Shown one piece after another: positions 11,041-19,663 of a DNA stretch of 64,000 nucleotides (the stretch's first letter is position 1; each line of letters starts with the position of its first letter). Location of the stretch: NCBI GenBank assembly GCA_037349315.1, contig JBAIAC010000138.1, positions 372,001 to 436,000 of the forward strand, in the 5' to 3' direction. The position numbers and the translations under genes are program-made. Source of the stretch: Chelydra serpentina. Taxonomy: Eukaryota; Chordata; Testudines; Chelydridae. Below the pieces are notes generated by a model, which did not search any database, had not been told where the DNA came from, and saw only the letters and a program-made list of their open reading frames with translations.

Positions 11041-13052
11041 AAAGAGAGCTTTAAACTAGGAATTTGGGGGAGACGGTGGGGAGATGTCCAGGTAATCTCC
11101 ACGCCGGATTTTACCATTGAGCGGGAAGAAAACAAAGTAAGAGAGGATATAGCCGGGGGTAGGAGAGTGGACATGAGGAGGAAGGGCAGAGTGGATACTA
11201 GTCTAATAGGTCATTAGACAGGTGGTAGAATGTCCGTGCCAAATTGGGTAAAGAATGTGAGTGAGGCCAAAGAGCAAAAATGAAGATGTTTGTACACCAA
11301 TGCGAGGAGCCTAGGTAACAAACTGGAGGAACTAGAACTACTAGTCCAGGAAGTGAAACCAGATATTATAGGAATAACAGAAACATGGTGGAATAGTAAT
11401 CATGACTGGAGTACAGGTATTGATGGGTGTGTGCTCTTTAGGAAAGACCGAAATAAAGGTAAAGGTGGTGGAGTAGCATTGTATATCAATGATAAGGTAA
11501 AGTGTAAAGAAATAAGTGATGGAATGGATAAGACAGAGTCTGTCTGGGCAAAAATCCCATTGGGGAAGAAAACTACTAGAACCTCCCCTGGGATAGTGCT
11601 TGGGGTGTGCTATAGTCCACCGGGATCTAATTTGGATATGGAGAGAGACCTCTTTAATGTTTTTAATGAAGTAAATACTAATGGGAACTGCGTGATCATG
11701 GGAGACTTCAACTTCCCAGATATAGACTGGAGAACAAGTGCTAGTAATAATCATAGGGCTCAGATTTTCCTAGATGTGATAGTTGATGAATTCCTTCATC
11801 AAGTAGTTGCTGAGCCAACAAGGGGGGATGCCATTTTAGATTTGGTTTTGGTGAGTAGTGAGGACCTCATTGAAGAAATGCTTGTAGGGGACAACCTTGG
11901 CTCGAGCGATCATGAGCTAATTCAGTGCAAACTAAATGGAAAGATAAACAAAAATAAATCTGAGACTAGGGATTTGATTTAAAAAGGGCTAACTGTAATA
12001 AATTAAGGAAATTAGATAGGGAATTGGATTGGACTAAAGAATTGATGGATCTAAAGGTGGAGGAGGCCTGGGATTATTTCAAGTAAAAGTTGCAGAAGCC
12101 ATCAGAAGCCTGTATCCCAAGAAAGGGGAAAAATTCATAGGCAGGAGTCTTAAACGAAGCTGGATGAGCAAGCATCTCAGAGAGGTGATTAAGAAAAAGC
12201 AGAAAGCATACAAGGAGTGGAAGGTGGGAGGGATCTGAAAAGAAAGATACTTTATTGAGGTCAGAGCATGTAGGGGTAAAGTGAGAGAGGCTAAAAGTCA
12301 TGTAGAGTTGGACCTTGCAAAGGGAATTAAAACCAGTAGTAAAAGGTTTCATAGCCATATAAATAGGAAGAAAACAAAGAAAGATGAGGTGGGACCGCTA
12401 AAAACTCAGGATGGAGTGGAGGTTAAGGATAATCTAGGCATGGCCCAATATGTAAACAAACACTTTGCCTCAGTCTTTAATGAGGCTAATGAGGAGCTTA
12501 GGGATAATGGCAGCATGACAAATGGGAATAAGGATATGGAGGTAGATATTACCATATCTGAGGTAGAAGCCAAATTCGAACAGCTTAATGGAAGTAAATC
12601 ATGGGGCCCAGATTCTTCATCCAAGAATATTAAAGGAACTGGCACATGAAATTGCAAGACCATTAGCAAAAAATTGTAATAAATCTCTAAACTCAGGGGT
12701 TGTACCATTTGACTGGAGAATTGCTAATATAGTTCCTTTTTTGAAGAAAGAGGAAAAAAGTGACCCGGGTAACTACTGGTCTGTTAGTTTGACGTCTGTA
12801 GTATGCAAGGTCTTGCAAAAAAAAAAAAAAAAAAACTGGAGGAGAAAATAGTTACGGACATTGAGGTCAATGGCAATTGGGACAAATTACAACATGGTTT
12901 TACAAAACCATGCCATACAAAACCATATAGATCGTGAAAAAACCAACCTGATCTCCTTCTTTGAGAAAGTAACAGATTTTTTAGATAAAGGAAACACAGT
13001 GGATCTAATCTACCTCGATTTCAGTAAGGCATTTGATACAGTGCCACACGGA
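11041..13052 (+). mobile_element. CR1 LINE, plus strand, 3'-truncated and broken
   Basis: This is a CR1-clade non-LTR retrotransposon containing a 5' leader, the endonuclease domain and the start of the reverse transcriptase. It is related to the copy at 33055-35718: many of the same peptide words occur, such as the SSDHELIQ motif and 'VVPFDWRIANIVPF'. It carries internal stops, small deletions (for example near 12000-12100 and 12600) and an A18 tract at 12818-12835. It ends inside the reverse transcriptase just after [13 protein letters not shown] and joins an antisense LINE of another type. Confidence 0.93.
11290..11982 (+). pseudogene. CR1 ORF2 endonuclease domain (APE type), part of broken ORF2
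   Basis: The 230-codon frame is an apurinic-like endonuclease domain that would nick the target for reverse transcription. The catalytic landmarks are visible: [10 protein letters not shown] at residues 2-11 (Asn), GITETWW near 29 (Glu), GDFNFPDIDW near 139 (Asp, Asn) and GSSDHELIQ near 205 (Asp, His). The domain is therefore complete. The frame stops at 11982, shortly after the domain. In the related copy at 33497-35707 the frame continues through the linker, so the stop is a lesion of this copy. The ATG is simply the first in the frame; the true ORF2 start lies further upstream. Confidence 0.9.
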
Positions 13053-13097
13053 ATAAACTCGATGGTGTCTTCAGAGATGCGTGGATTCATGGTTTAG
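12281..13097 (+). pseudogene. CR1 ORF2 linker and N-terminal reverse transcriptase remnants
   Basis: Three successive frames (from 12281, 12588 and 12861) carry consecutive pieces of CR1 ORF2: the linker with 'SHINRKKTKK', the RT entry 'HPRILKELAHEIARP' and 'NYWSVSLTSVVCKVL', and the RT palm core '[17 protein letters not shown]'. Frameshifts lie near 12600 and at the A18 tract near 12820. The remaining palm (PQGS and FADD motifs) and thumb are missing because of truncation near 13052. It cannot be active. Confidence 0.88.
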
Positions 13098-14935
13098 TAG
13101 ACTCTCAAAATGCTCCTTCCAGCATTGTTTAATGGCTGCATTGTCCTTGAGGAGGATGGATCCGTCCGTAAGGGGGTTGGGCCTTTGGAGCGTGGCCCAT
13201 ATATAGCTTTGGTTGATTGAAAGAAGCTCTTCGTGTCATCCTGGTCTACGAAACCCTGGATCTCAGAGGCCTTTTCTTATCACCACAGGTTTTTGATGTC
13301 ACGTAGCCTCCTTTGGATTTTGGCTTTAAGCAGGTGATAGGCCTCATGTTTTTGTTTGTTAGAGGAATCACTTTCCCAGTTACAAAATGAATTTCTTTTC
13401 TGTGAATTAATGCTAGGATTTCCTTGTGGTTTTTGTCAAACCAGTCTTGGTGCCGATGAGTGGAATACCCTATGGTTTCAGCACATGCATTGTGAATGGT
13501 GTTCTTCAGTTGATCCCAGTGCTCTTGAATGTCAATGATGTTGTCCGGCAGGTTAGAGAGTTTCTGAGACTGATGTTGCTGGAAAGTCTCACAGCTGGAT
13601 TGGTCCCGAAGTGCTTAGATGTTGTACTGCTTTCGCTTAGTCCTTGGGTGTTTGCGGTGTCGTGGAGTGAGCTGGAGGTACATGACTGATCTTACTAATC
13701 CATGGTCTGTCCAGCAGTGATCGGTACCTCTCATAGCTAGTGTTATACGGACTTCGGTATAGTCTCGGGCTCTAACTATAACATCGTCAAGGAGGTGCCA
13801 ATGTTTGGACTGAGGATGTTTCCAGGTGGTCTTAAATTTGTTACTCTGCCTAAAGATGGTATTTGAGATGAGCAGGTCACGCTCCACACATTTGCTGAGG
13901 ACAATACCATTGGGGTTTACATTTCCCACCCCTTCTTTGCCCATTGTGCCTGTCCAGAGTTGGGAATCCCGTCCGACTCTGGCATTGAAATCTCCCAGGA
14001 GGATGAGTTTGTCTGCCTTAGATGTGGTTGTGAGGACTGCATCAAGAGTTCTATAAAACTGATCCTTATTGTCCCGTGAATGCGTCTCTCTACGGGTGGC
14101 TTTCCTTTCCAAACGAAGGTGTAGCCACCTCCTTCTGCTTTTATCTGACCCTCTTCAGCCCGGTGGGTCTCACTAAGAGCTGCAATGCCAATGTTGAGCC
14201 TTGCCAGGTCTCTGGGAATTATGGCAGTTCTTCTTTCTGGGCATTCACTGTGCTGAGAGTCCATAAGGGTGCAGACATTCCAGGTGACGAAATTCATTGT
14301 CTTCTATCACTCGTTTCAGCTGCAGAGTTGAGTGATGGCACTGGGTACGGCCATCCCGTCGGAAGAGTGTGTGAGTGAGCGTGAGCCTATGTTTGGGACA
14401 CCTTTTCTAGCCCCCTCCCTATCTGGGGTGAGCAGAGGGGATCCCGAAAAGCCTGCTCAGTCACAGCCGCTGCTGCCGAAAGGCACTTCTGTCTCAATCA
14501 AGCACAAAACGACCATCACACAGCTCCCGACTGCATGCAGATTTGTGACAGATCACAGATCCTGTCTTCTCCACCACTCGTCTGTCGCCACAGAACTTTG
14601 TGCGGGTGTGAACCCTTTGGCAGAGGACTGTCACGAAACTTGACAAGAGCCTGAGCCGTGGCAAGGAGATCCAGGGGCCTCCCTCCTGCTGTAGCCCTCA
14701 TCCGCCTTCAGAGCCACAGAGTGCTAGAATGTCCTCTATATGCGCCCGATCCACCACTGGGGTCTTTTGAGGTTTGGACCACGGTTAGTCAGGAGCCTCG
14801 CCTCGGCCTGCTCGCCAAGGGGGACCCTACGAGGAGTATAAAAGCAATATAGACAATATAGGCTGACGGTCTTTATCCAATGGAAGCCTCCCCACCACGA
14901 CAAGGGGGGGTCCATCAATAAGGACCCAATTTCAT
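13053..14935 (-). mobile_element. Second LINE type, minus strand, 5' UTR plus endonuclease
   Basis: This non-LTR element is in antisense orientation. Its 5' end is at about 14935 and begins with a C-rich GTCGTGGTGGGGAGGC word. It then has an untranslated leader of about 640 bases, the endonuclease frame (13615-14297) and a decayed linker region down to 13053. No reverse transcriptase remains. Its protein differs clearly from the CR1 copies (SETHRAEEGQ, RSKHWHL-type words). I recognise it as a LINE with APE endonuclease but cannot place it firmly in a clade (RTE- or L2-related are the candidates). Its 5' part has an inverted copy at 30755-31308. Confidence 0.8.
13615..14297 (-). pseudogene. 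LINE endonuclease domain, frameshifted
   Basis: Two overlapping minus-strand frames together cover one endonuclease domain. The upstream frame (14297-13917) starts NFVTWNVCTL (catalytic Asn) and carries ALSETHRAEEG (catalytic Glu). The downstream frame (14112-13615) carries LLGDFNARVG (Asp, Asn), 'QSKHWHLLDDVIV' and GTDHCWTDHGL (terminal Asp-His). The product changes frame near 14050, so the gene is broken. The family nicks DNA for target-primed reverse transcription. The region 13053-13614 continues the linker with several stops. Confidence 0.85.
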
Positions 14936-15145
14936 TACCCCGCTCCCCGCCCCACTCAATACTACAGTGAACTGAAACCCAGAACCAGCCAAAATGTCAT
15001 TTTGGGAAATCAGCTGCATTTGCTGAGCACCCAGGTAGCATAGGCAGGACAATGGAAATACAATCTGCTCCTGAAGTCCTTTTACCCCCAGATTGTCACT
15101 AGATGTTGGGTCTGCTTCTAAAAATACAAAAGCAGCCAGCTCTCC
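14310..15145. repeat. Left arm of a long inverted repeat (partner 30524-31308)
   Basis: The 836 bases here are the inverse of 785 bases at 30524-31308. The shared segment spans the LINE 5' leader (14310-14935) and 210 bases of a different, unrecognised sequence beside it. Both arms therefore contain the same junction. One end of the right arm touches the GATA satellite at 31308; one end of the left arm touches the LTR-element tail at 15146. Confidence 0.9.
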
Positions 15146-15237
15146 TGTGATGTTACTGACAATAACTGCGACCATACAGATCATTGTTACAACCAAGGTC
15201 CTGTAGTGGCACCAAATGTTACATAAAGGGGGTCAAA

Positions 15238-16242
15238 TGAGGTGTCTAAGACCGGGTTATGCTTGGCTGGTTATGATTATGCCATTTATATGCATGTATC
15301 AGTTTTGTAGTTGAAGTTATGAATATTGGCTTTATACTGTCTGTAGTTCAATGGCTTTATACTGTATGTCTGTCTTTCAAACTGGGGCTGGGATTCTGGG
15401 ACCCAGGACAAGCTATCAGCTCTGCCAGGCACGCTGATGGCCCATTAAGGACCATCAACTATACAAGTAGCCCATTGAGAGGAGGCCGACACACCTTATG
15501 ATTCAGTAAGGTATGCAGGGACTTGCCCATGTGACTCCAGACTCCATTTTGCTGTGATTTTCCACAGTAAGGAAAGAGGTGTCTTTACACCTGGAAGAAA
15601 CTATAAAAGGCAGCTGCCTCATCTCCATTTTGGCTTCATTTCCTGCTTCTTACCTCTGGAGGAACCTTTCTATACATGGAAGCTTTGAACAAAGGACTGA
15701 AGGACCCATCCCAGCTGGGGATGTAATCCAGAGACTTGGTTTGAACCTGCAGTATTCCATCTCTGCAAGCCTGAACCAAGAACTTTGCCATTACTGTATG
15801 TAATTGATTCCTTTTAACCAATTCTAGCTCTCACCTAGACCTTTTTCCTTTTATGAATAAACCTTTAGATTTTAGATTCTAAAGGATTGGCAACAGCGTG
15901 ATTTGTGGGTAAAATCTAAGTTGTATTTTGACCTGGCTCTGAGGTTCGCTCCGCTGGGATCGGGAGAACCTGTTTTCTTTTACTGGGGCATTGGTTTTCA
16001 TGACCATTTGTCCCCATAACGAGTGGCACTGGTGGTGAGACTGGGAAACTGGAGTGTCTAGGGGAATTGCTTGTGTGACTTGTGGTTAGCCAGTGGGGTA
16101 AAACCAAAGTCTCCTCTGTCTGGCTGGTTTGGTGCCTTAGAGGTGGAAAAACCCCAGCCTTGGGCTGTAGTTGCCCTGTTTGCAGCAATTTGTCCTGAAC
16201 TGGCACTCTCAGTTGGGTCCCGCCAGAACCAGCATCGTTACA
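15238..16242 (+). repeat. 5' LTR, 1005 bp
   Basis: It starts TGAGGTGTC and ends GCATCGTTACA (TG...CA). A TATA box (TATAAAA) is at 15602-15608 and a polyadenylation signal (AATAAA) at 15856-15861. Comparison by eye with the 3' LTR gives about 16 substitutions and one 2-base indel, about 1.6% divergence, so the two are young or have been homogenised. Confidence 0.95.
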
Positions 16243-16243
16243 G

Positions 16244-16262
16244 TGGCGTAGTCGTGCAAGGA
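16244..16262 (+). promoter_or_regulatory. Primer-binding site, tRNA-Ser type
   Basis: One base after the 5' LTR the sequence is TGGCGTAGTCG. This is the complement of the 3' end of vertebrate tRNA-Ser(AGA) including its CCA tail (acceptor GTAGTCG). The match then continues imperfectly (tgcaaggat against gcaggat). Minus-strand DNA synthesis would start here. The tRNA-Ser genes in this window (49783, 53394) have acceptor GTAGTTG, one base different. Confidence 0.7.
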
Positions 16263-16360
16263 TCCACAGAACCAGGTCAATTAAGCTTTGGGTCAGAGCC
16301 CCACGCTATCCACATTTGAATTTTGGTATTGAGAGTTGGGTTGGTTAAGGAGCAGTTACA

Positions 16361-17498
16361 ATGGGTGAGCGAAGAGCATATAAGGGCCTTGGGAAAACAG
16401 CCCTGAAAGATTTGTGTGCAGAAAAGGGGATAAGCTTTAGAAAGAAACCTACAAACCAAGAAATGAGAGATCTGTTAATGGCCAGTGATCAGGAGGCAGG
16501 AGCACAGCCCTTACCTGATGCTACAGCGGATGCAGAGAAAATGAGAGTACAAAAGGAAGCAAATCAACTGCAGCTTGAGCATGAACGGGATCTAGCAGAT
16601 CTTCGATTGCTGGAAAAGCAAAAGAATGCTGAGTTCGAAAGAGAAGCGGCTGAGAGAGAGAGCAGCGGCTGAGAGGCGTCTGGACCTGCTGGCTGCCGAG
16701 GAGAAAGTTCGACAGAGGCAAGAGGAGACGGCCAAACTTCAGCTCCGAGTTGAGGAAGACCGGAGAAAGGCATCGTCACCAGGTACTCCCCTTCCCCACT
16801 GCCACGAGAAAAACTGGGAAAAGATGTGTCCCATTTACAATGACACAGAGGATATCGAGGAGTTTTTGTCTACCTTCGAACGCCTCTGCAGTCTGTACCA
16901 GATCCCCAATGATCAGCGAATGCCTGTCCTGTTAACCAGACTGACTGGAAAAGCCAGGGAGGTATTTAATGACTTGGGGGAACAAGAAGCCTTGGATTAT
17001 GAGCAGTTTAAAGACGCTGTGTTAAGGCGATTCAAGGTTACTCCGGAGTCTTACAGAGTTAAGTTCAGAAAGTTTAACATGTCTAGTGACTGTACTTTCG
17101 TAGAATGTGCTCATAAGCTGATGGGTTTTGTTAAAAAGTGGGTTATGGGGGCAAAGGTACATGGGAGTTTTGACAAACTGCTGGATTTAATCACTTTGGA
17201 ACAGTTCTTAGACATTGTGCCTGACCATGTGAGAGCAGCTGTGTGTGACAGGGACCCAGAGTCAGTCCTACAGGCTGCAGAGATTGCGGATGCCCATACC
17301 CAAAACAGGGCTCGAGAAGTGTGTGGACCCCCGGGAAACTTAATCACCAGTATCCCCAGTTCAAGAGGAGGGAAGGATTTAAAAGTAAACCTGACCCTGA
17401 CTCCTCTAAAGGAGCTCATGGGGACCCAGAGGGTAGGTACCCTCACCCCAAGAATAAACCGGTCCAATGCTATCAATGTGCTGAGCTGGGCCACATGA
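16361..17498 (+). pseudogene. Gag-like polyprotein start: coiled coil and SCAN-like capsid domain
   Basis: The frame opens at ATG 16361 and runs to 16672. Its content continues in another frame (16626-17498), so there is a frameshift in the GAGAGAGA tract near 16655. The N-terminal 100 residues end in a charged heptad-like coiled coil (RERAAAERRLDLLAAEEKV). Then comes a helical domain with 'EDIEEFLSTFERL', 'LLTRLTGKAREVF' and 'DYEQFKDAVLRRF', the pattern of the SCAN domain. SCAN domains of vertebrate zinc-finger proteins are thought to derive from the capsid of a Gmr1-like Gypsy element, so this is likely the retroelement form. It would assemble the particle. A second frameshift near 17330 leads into the frame with the zinc knuckle. 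Confidence 0.8.
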
Positions 17499-19663
17499 GA
17501 CCAGATTGCCCGATCCTGAAGGGCAGCCCAAAACCAGCAACCCCAAATGCCAGGGCAAATGCTAATACGATTGTTATAAACTCACAGGCAAGCCACACAG
17601 AGCCCAGCGCTGGTGCCCTGTGTGCAAACGCTGTTTCTGTGGTCTCTGAAGAATTTGACTTTAAAACTCGTATTAAAGCTAAATATGGGAGAAATAATGC
17701 CGAGTTTATTAGCAGAGCAGAAGTTAATGGAGTAAGGTGTGTGGCATGGAGGGACACTGCAGCAGACATTACTTTGGTTAAAGAAAGTCTTGTCAGGGAG
17801 GAAGATTATTGGCCGGGTGAGGAAGTAACTGTTGTAGCCCAATCTCAGTATCTTGTCAGAGTGCCTTTGGCTAAAATCCACCTGAACTGGAAGGGATTTG
17901 AGGGCACCATGATAGTGGGAGTACAAGAGACTATCCCTAAGGATCTTATGATCGGAAATGATATTACAGATATGTTCAGTCCAGGTGGCCAGTCACAGGA
18001 AAGGAATGATCTGCGACCTGTGTTTATTATGGACAGTGTTTCTCAGGAGCCAATTACAGTGGATGATCAGGGGGAAGCCCTGGCCGAGGAAGGAAAGGGC
18101 AGAGTTCTGATGGGGGATGGATTGTTGGCTAGTACAGCTTATAAAAGTGAACCTGAAAAGGGTAACTGTGATTTGCTGGAGGTAGCTCAGTGTAGTGAGA
18201 AGAGCAGCAGTTTGTCTGTTGGGAGTGGCAATGTGCCTGGTAGGGAAAGTTGGGATGAGCCTAGGCAGCCTTGTGAGCTGATGGTTTTATCTAGGCAGCA
18301 GTTTGGGAAGGCGAGGATAGTGGAAGATGAGTGTCCCTATACCTTACCTGTTGCCTGTGTGGAGAAATGTGACAGTGAAGAAAATGTGTCTGGGTCTGTC
18401 AGGGGTATTGACTTGCCTATGGAAGAAGCTACCTCGGTCTCCAAGCAGTTGTCTGTGAACAGCCCTGTGTGCTGGGAAAAGGGAAATGGGATCCCAAGCT
18501 GTGTGTCTGGTAAAGGGGAAGGTGTCTCCAGCTCTTCTTTGTCTGTGGAGCAGACAGAAGGCGCCTCTCAGCCTGTGATGGTTGAGAATAGTGCAGTTGT
18601 CTCAGAGTTGGTTCTAAATTCAACTAAAGCCCAGGAAGGGAAGGGTCCCAAGTTTGTGTCTGCTAGGGAGAAGGGCACTGTAACTAGGTTGCATCCAGTT
18701 AGTGTCGATGCAGAATCCCAGAGACCAGACGATTCTGGTGTTTGTAGTTCGCCTGTTGCTAATGTGTGGCTGGGAAAGGGTGTAGCGACTCTGTCTGATC
18801 AGGGTGATACCCTAGCCAGAGCACAAGGAGAGCAGAAAGGTGATTTGGTTGTGTTACCTACTGACCGGTTGACAACAAGTAGCAAGAAGGAAAAGATTCC
18901 TAAACTTGTGTGTGGCAAAAGGAAGGAGAATGCTTCTATCTTTTTATCCAATAAGTCTAGGAGTTTGCCTGAAAGGGGATTGTGTAGGAATCTGCCTGAT
19001 GAGCCAGAGGTGATCATGGATGTGAGTAAGATCCAGGAGGAGTCTGTTGTTGCTCAGGAAAATGTTCCTTTAGAGCAATCCCTAGGTGAAGCGGGTAAGG
19101 GCAGAATTTCTGTGAGGGGTGAATTGTTGCTTAGAAAAGTTTCTAGGGACAGGAATCCTCATGGTAATCTGTGCAAGCAGTTTGCTGTAGCTGAAGGGTG
19201 TGAAAGTGATTTGATCAAGGAAGTTTCAGTTCCTAACAGCCAGAAATTTTCTGTTGTGAATGGATCCACTGACTTTCCTTTTGAAAGATCCAATGTGGAG
19301 AGCTTTGAAAAGGTCTCAGATGGAGGGAAAGCTGTTAAGAAAGTTGATCAGTCCTTTGACCAAGTGGCTGAGTTTGGCCAGCTTGTTGGGGAGACAAGGT
19401 TATTGAGAGAGGAATGTCTCCATGCTGATTCTATAGGTGAACAGTCTGTGTCTCAGGTTCAGAGGGAAGACTCCGTAGCTGAGTCTGCAGAGCAGGACAG
19501 CTGTGTAGTTAATCTCTCGAGAATGCAGGGGATGGCAGGTGTACTCTCATCCCTAGACACTTTGGATGGAACTTGTAGTCTCTCCGTGAACTTGACTCCT
19601 GATTCCATGTGGAAGCACAGGATGGTAAGGGAAGAACAACTGACTTTAAGGCTAGCTTGTTAG
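17321..19663 (+). CDS. Zinc knuckle, protease-like domain and long unknown linker (780 codons)
   Basis: This frame is open for 780 codons. Residues about 49-62 are a CCHC zinc knuckle (CYQCAELGHMRPDC), the nucleocapsid RNA-binding motif. Residues about 133-215 resemble a retropepsin: a VNGVRCVAWRDTAADITLV strand-loop, a flexible region, and a C-terminal MIVGVQETIPKDLMIGNDI segment. The active-site loop reads DTA instead of the usual DTG or DSG, so catalysis is doubtful. The remaining ~560 residues are Ser/Glu/Val/Gly-rich with no motif I recognise. In related Gypsy elements such a linker precedes reverse transcriptase, but here the frame stops instead. The ATG is just the first in the open frame; real synthesis would be as part of the Gag polyprotein. 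Confidence 0.75.
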   Translation: MWTPGKLNHQYPQFKRREGFKSKPDPDSSKGAHGDPEGRYPHPKNKPVQCYQCAELGHMRPDCPILKGSPKPATPNARANANTIVINSQASHTEPSAGALCANAVSVVSEEFDFKTRIKAKYGRNNAEFISRAEVNGVRCVAWRDTAADITLVKESLVREEDYWPGEEVTVVAQSQYLVRVPLAKIHLNWKGFEGTMIVGVQETIPKDLMIGNDITDMFSPGGQSQERNDLRPVFIMDSVSQEPITVDDQGEALAEEGKGRVLMGDGLLASTAYKSEPEKGNCDLLEVAQCSEKSSSLSVGSGNVPGRESWDEPRQPCELMVLSRQQFGKARIVEDECPYTLPVACVEKCDSEENVSGSVRGIDLPMEEATSVSKQLSVNSPVCWEKGNGIPSCVSGKGEGVSSSSLSVEQTEGASQPVMVENSAVVSELVLNSTKAQEGKGPKFVSAREKGTVTRLHPVSVDAESQRPDDSGVCSSPVANVWLGKGVATLSDQGDTLARAQGEQKGDLVVLPTDRLTTSSKKEKIPKLVCGKRKENASIFLSNKSRSLPERGLCRNLPDEPEVIMDVSKIQEESVVAQENVPLEQSLGEAGKGRISVRGELLLRKVSRDRNPHGNLCKQFAVAEGCESDLIKEVSVPNSQKFSVVNGSTDFPFERSNVESFEKVSDGGKAVKKVDQSFDQVAEFGQLVGETRLLREECLHADSIGEQSVSQVQREDSVAESAEQDSCVVNLSRMQGMAGVLSSLDTLDGTCSLSVNLTPDSMWKHRMVREEQLTLRLAC

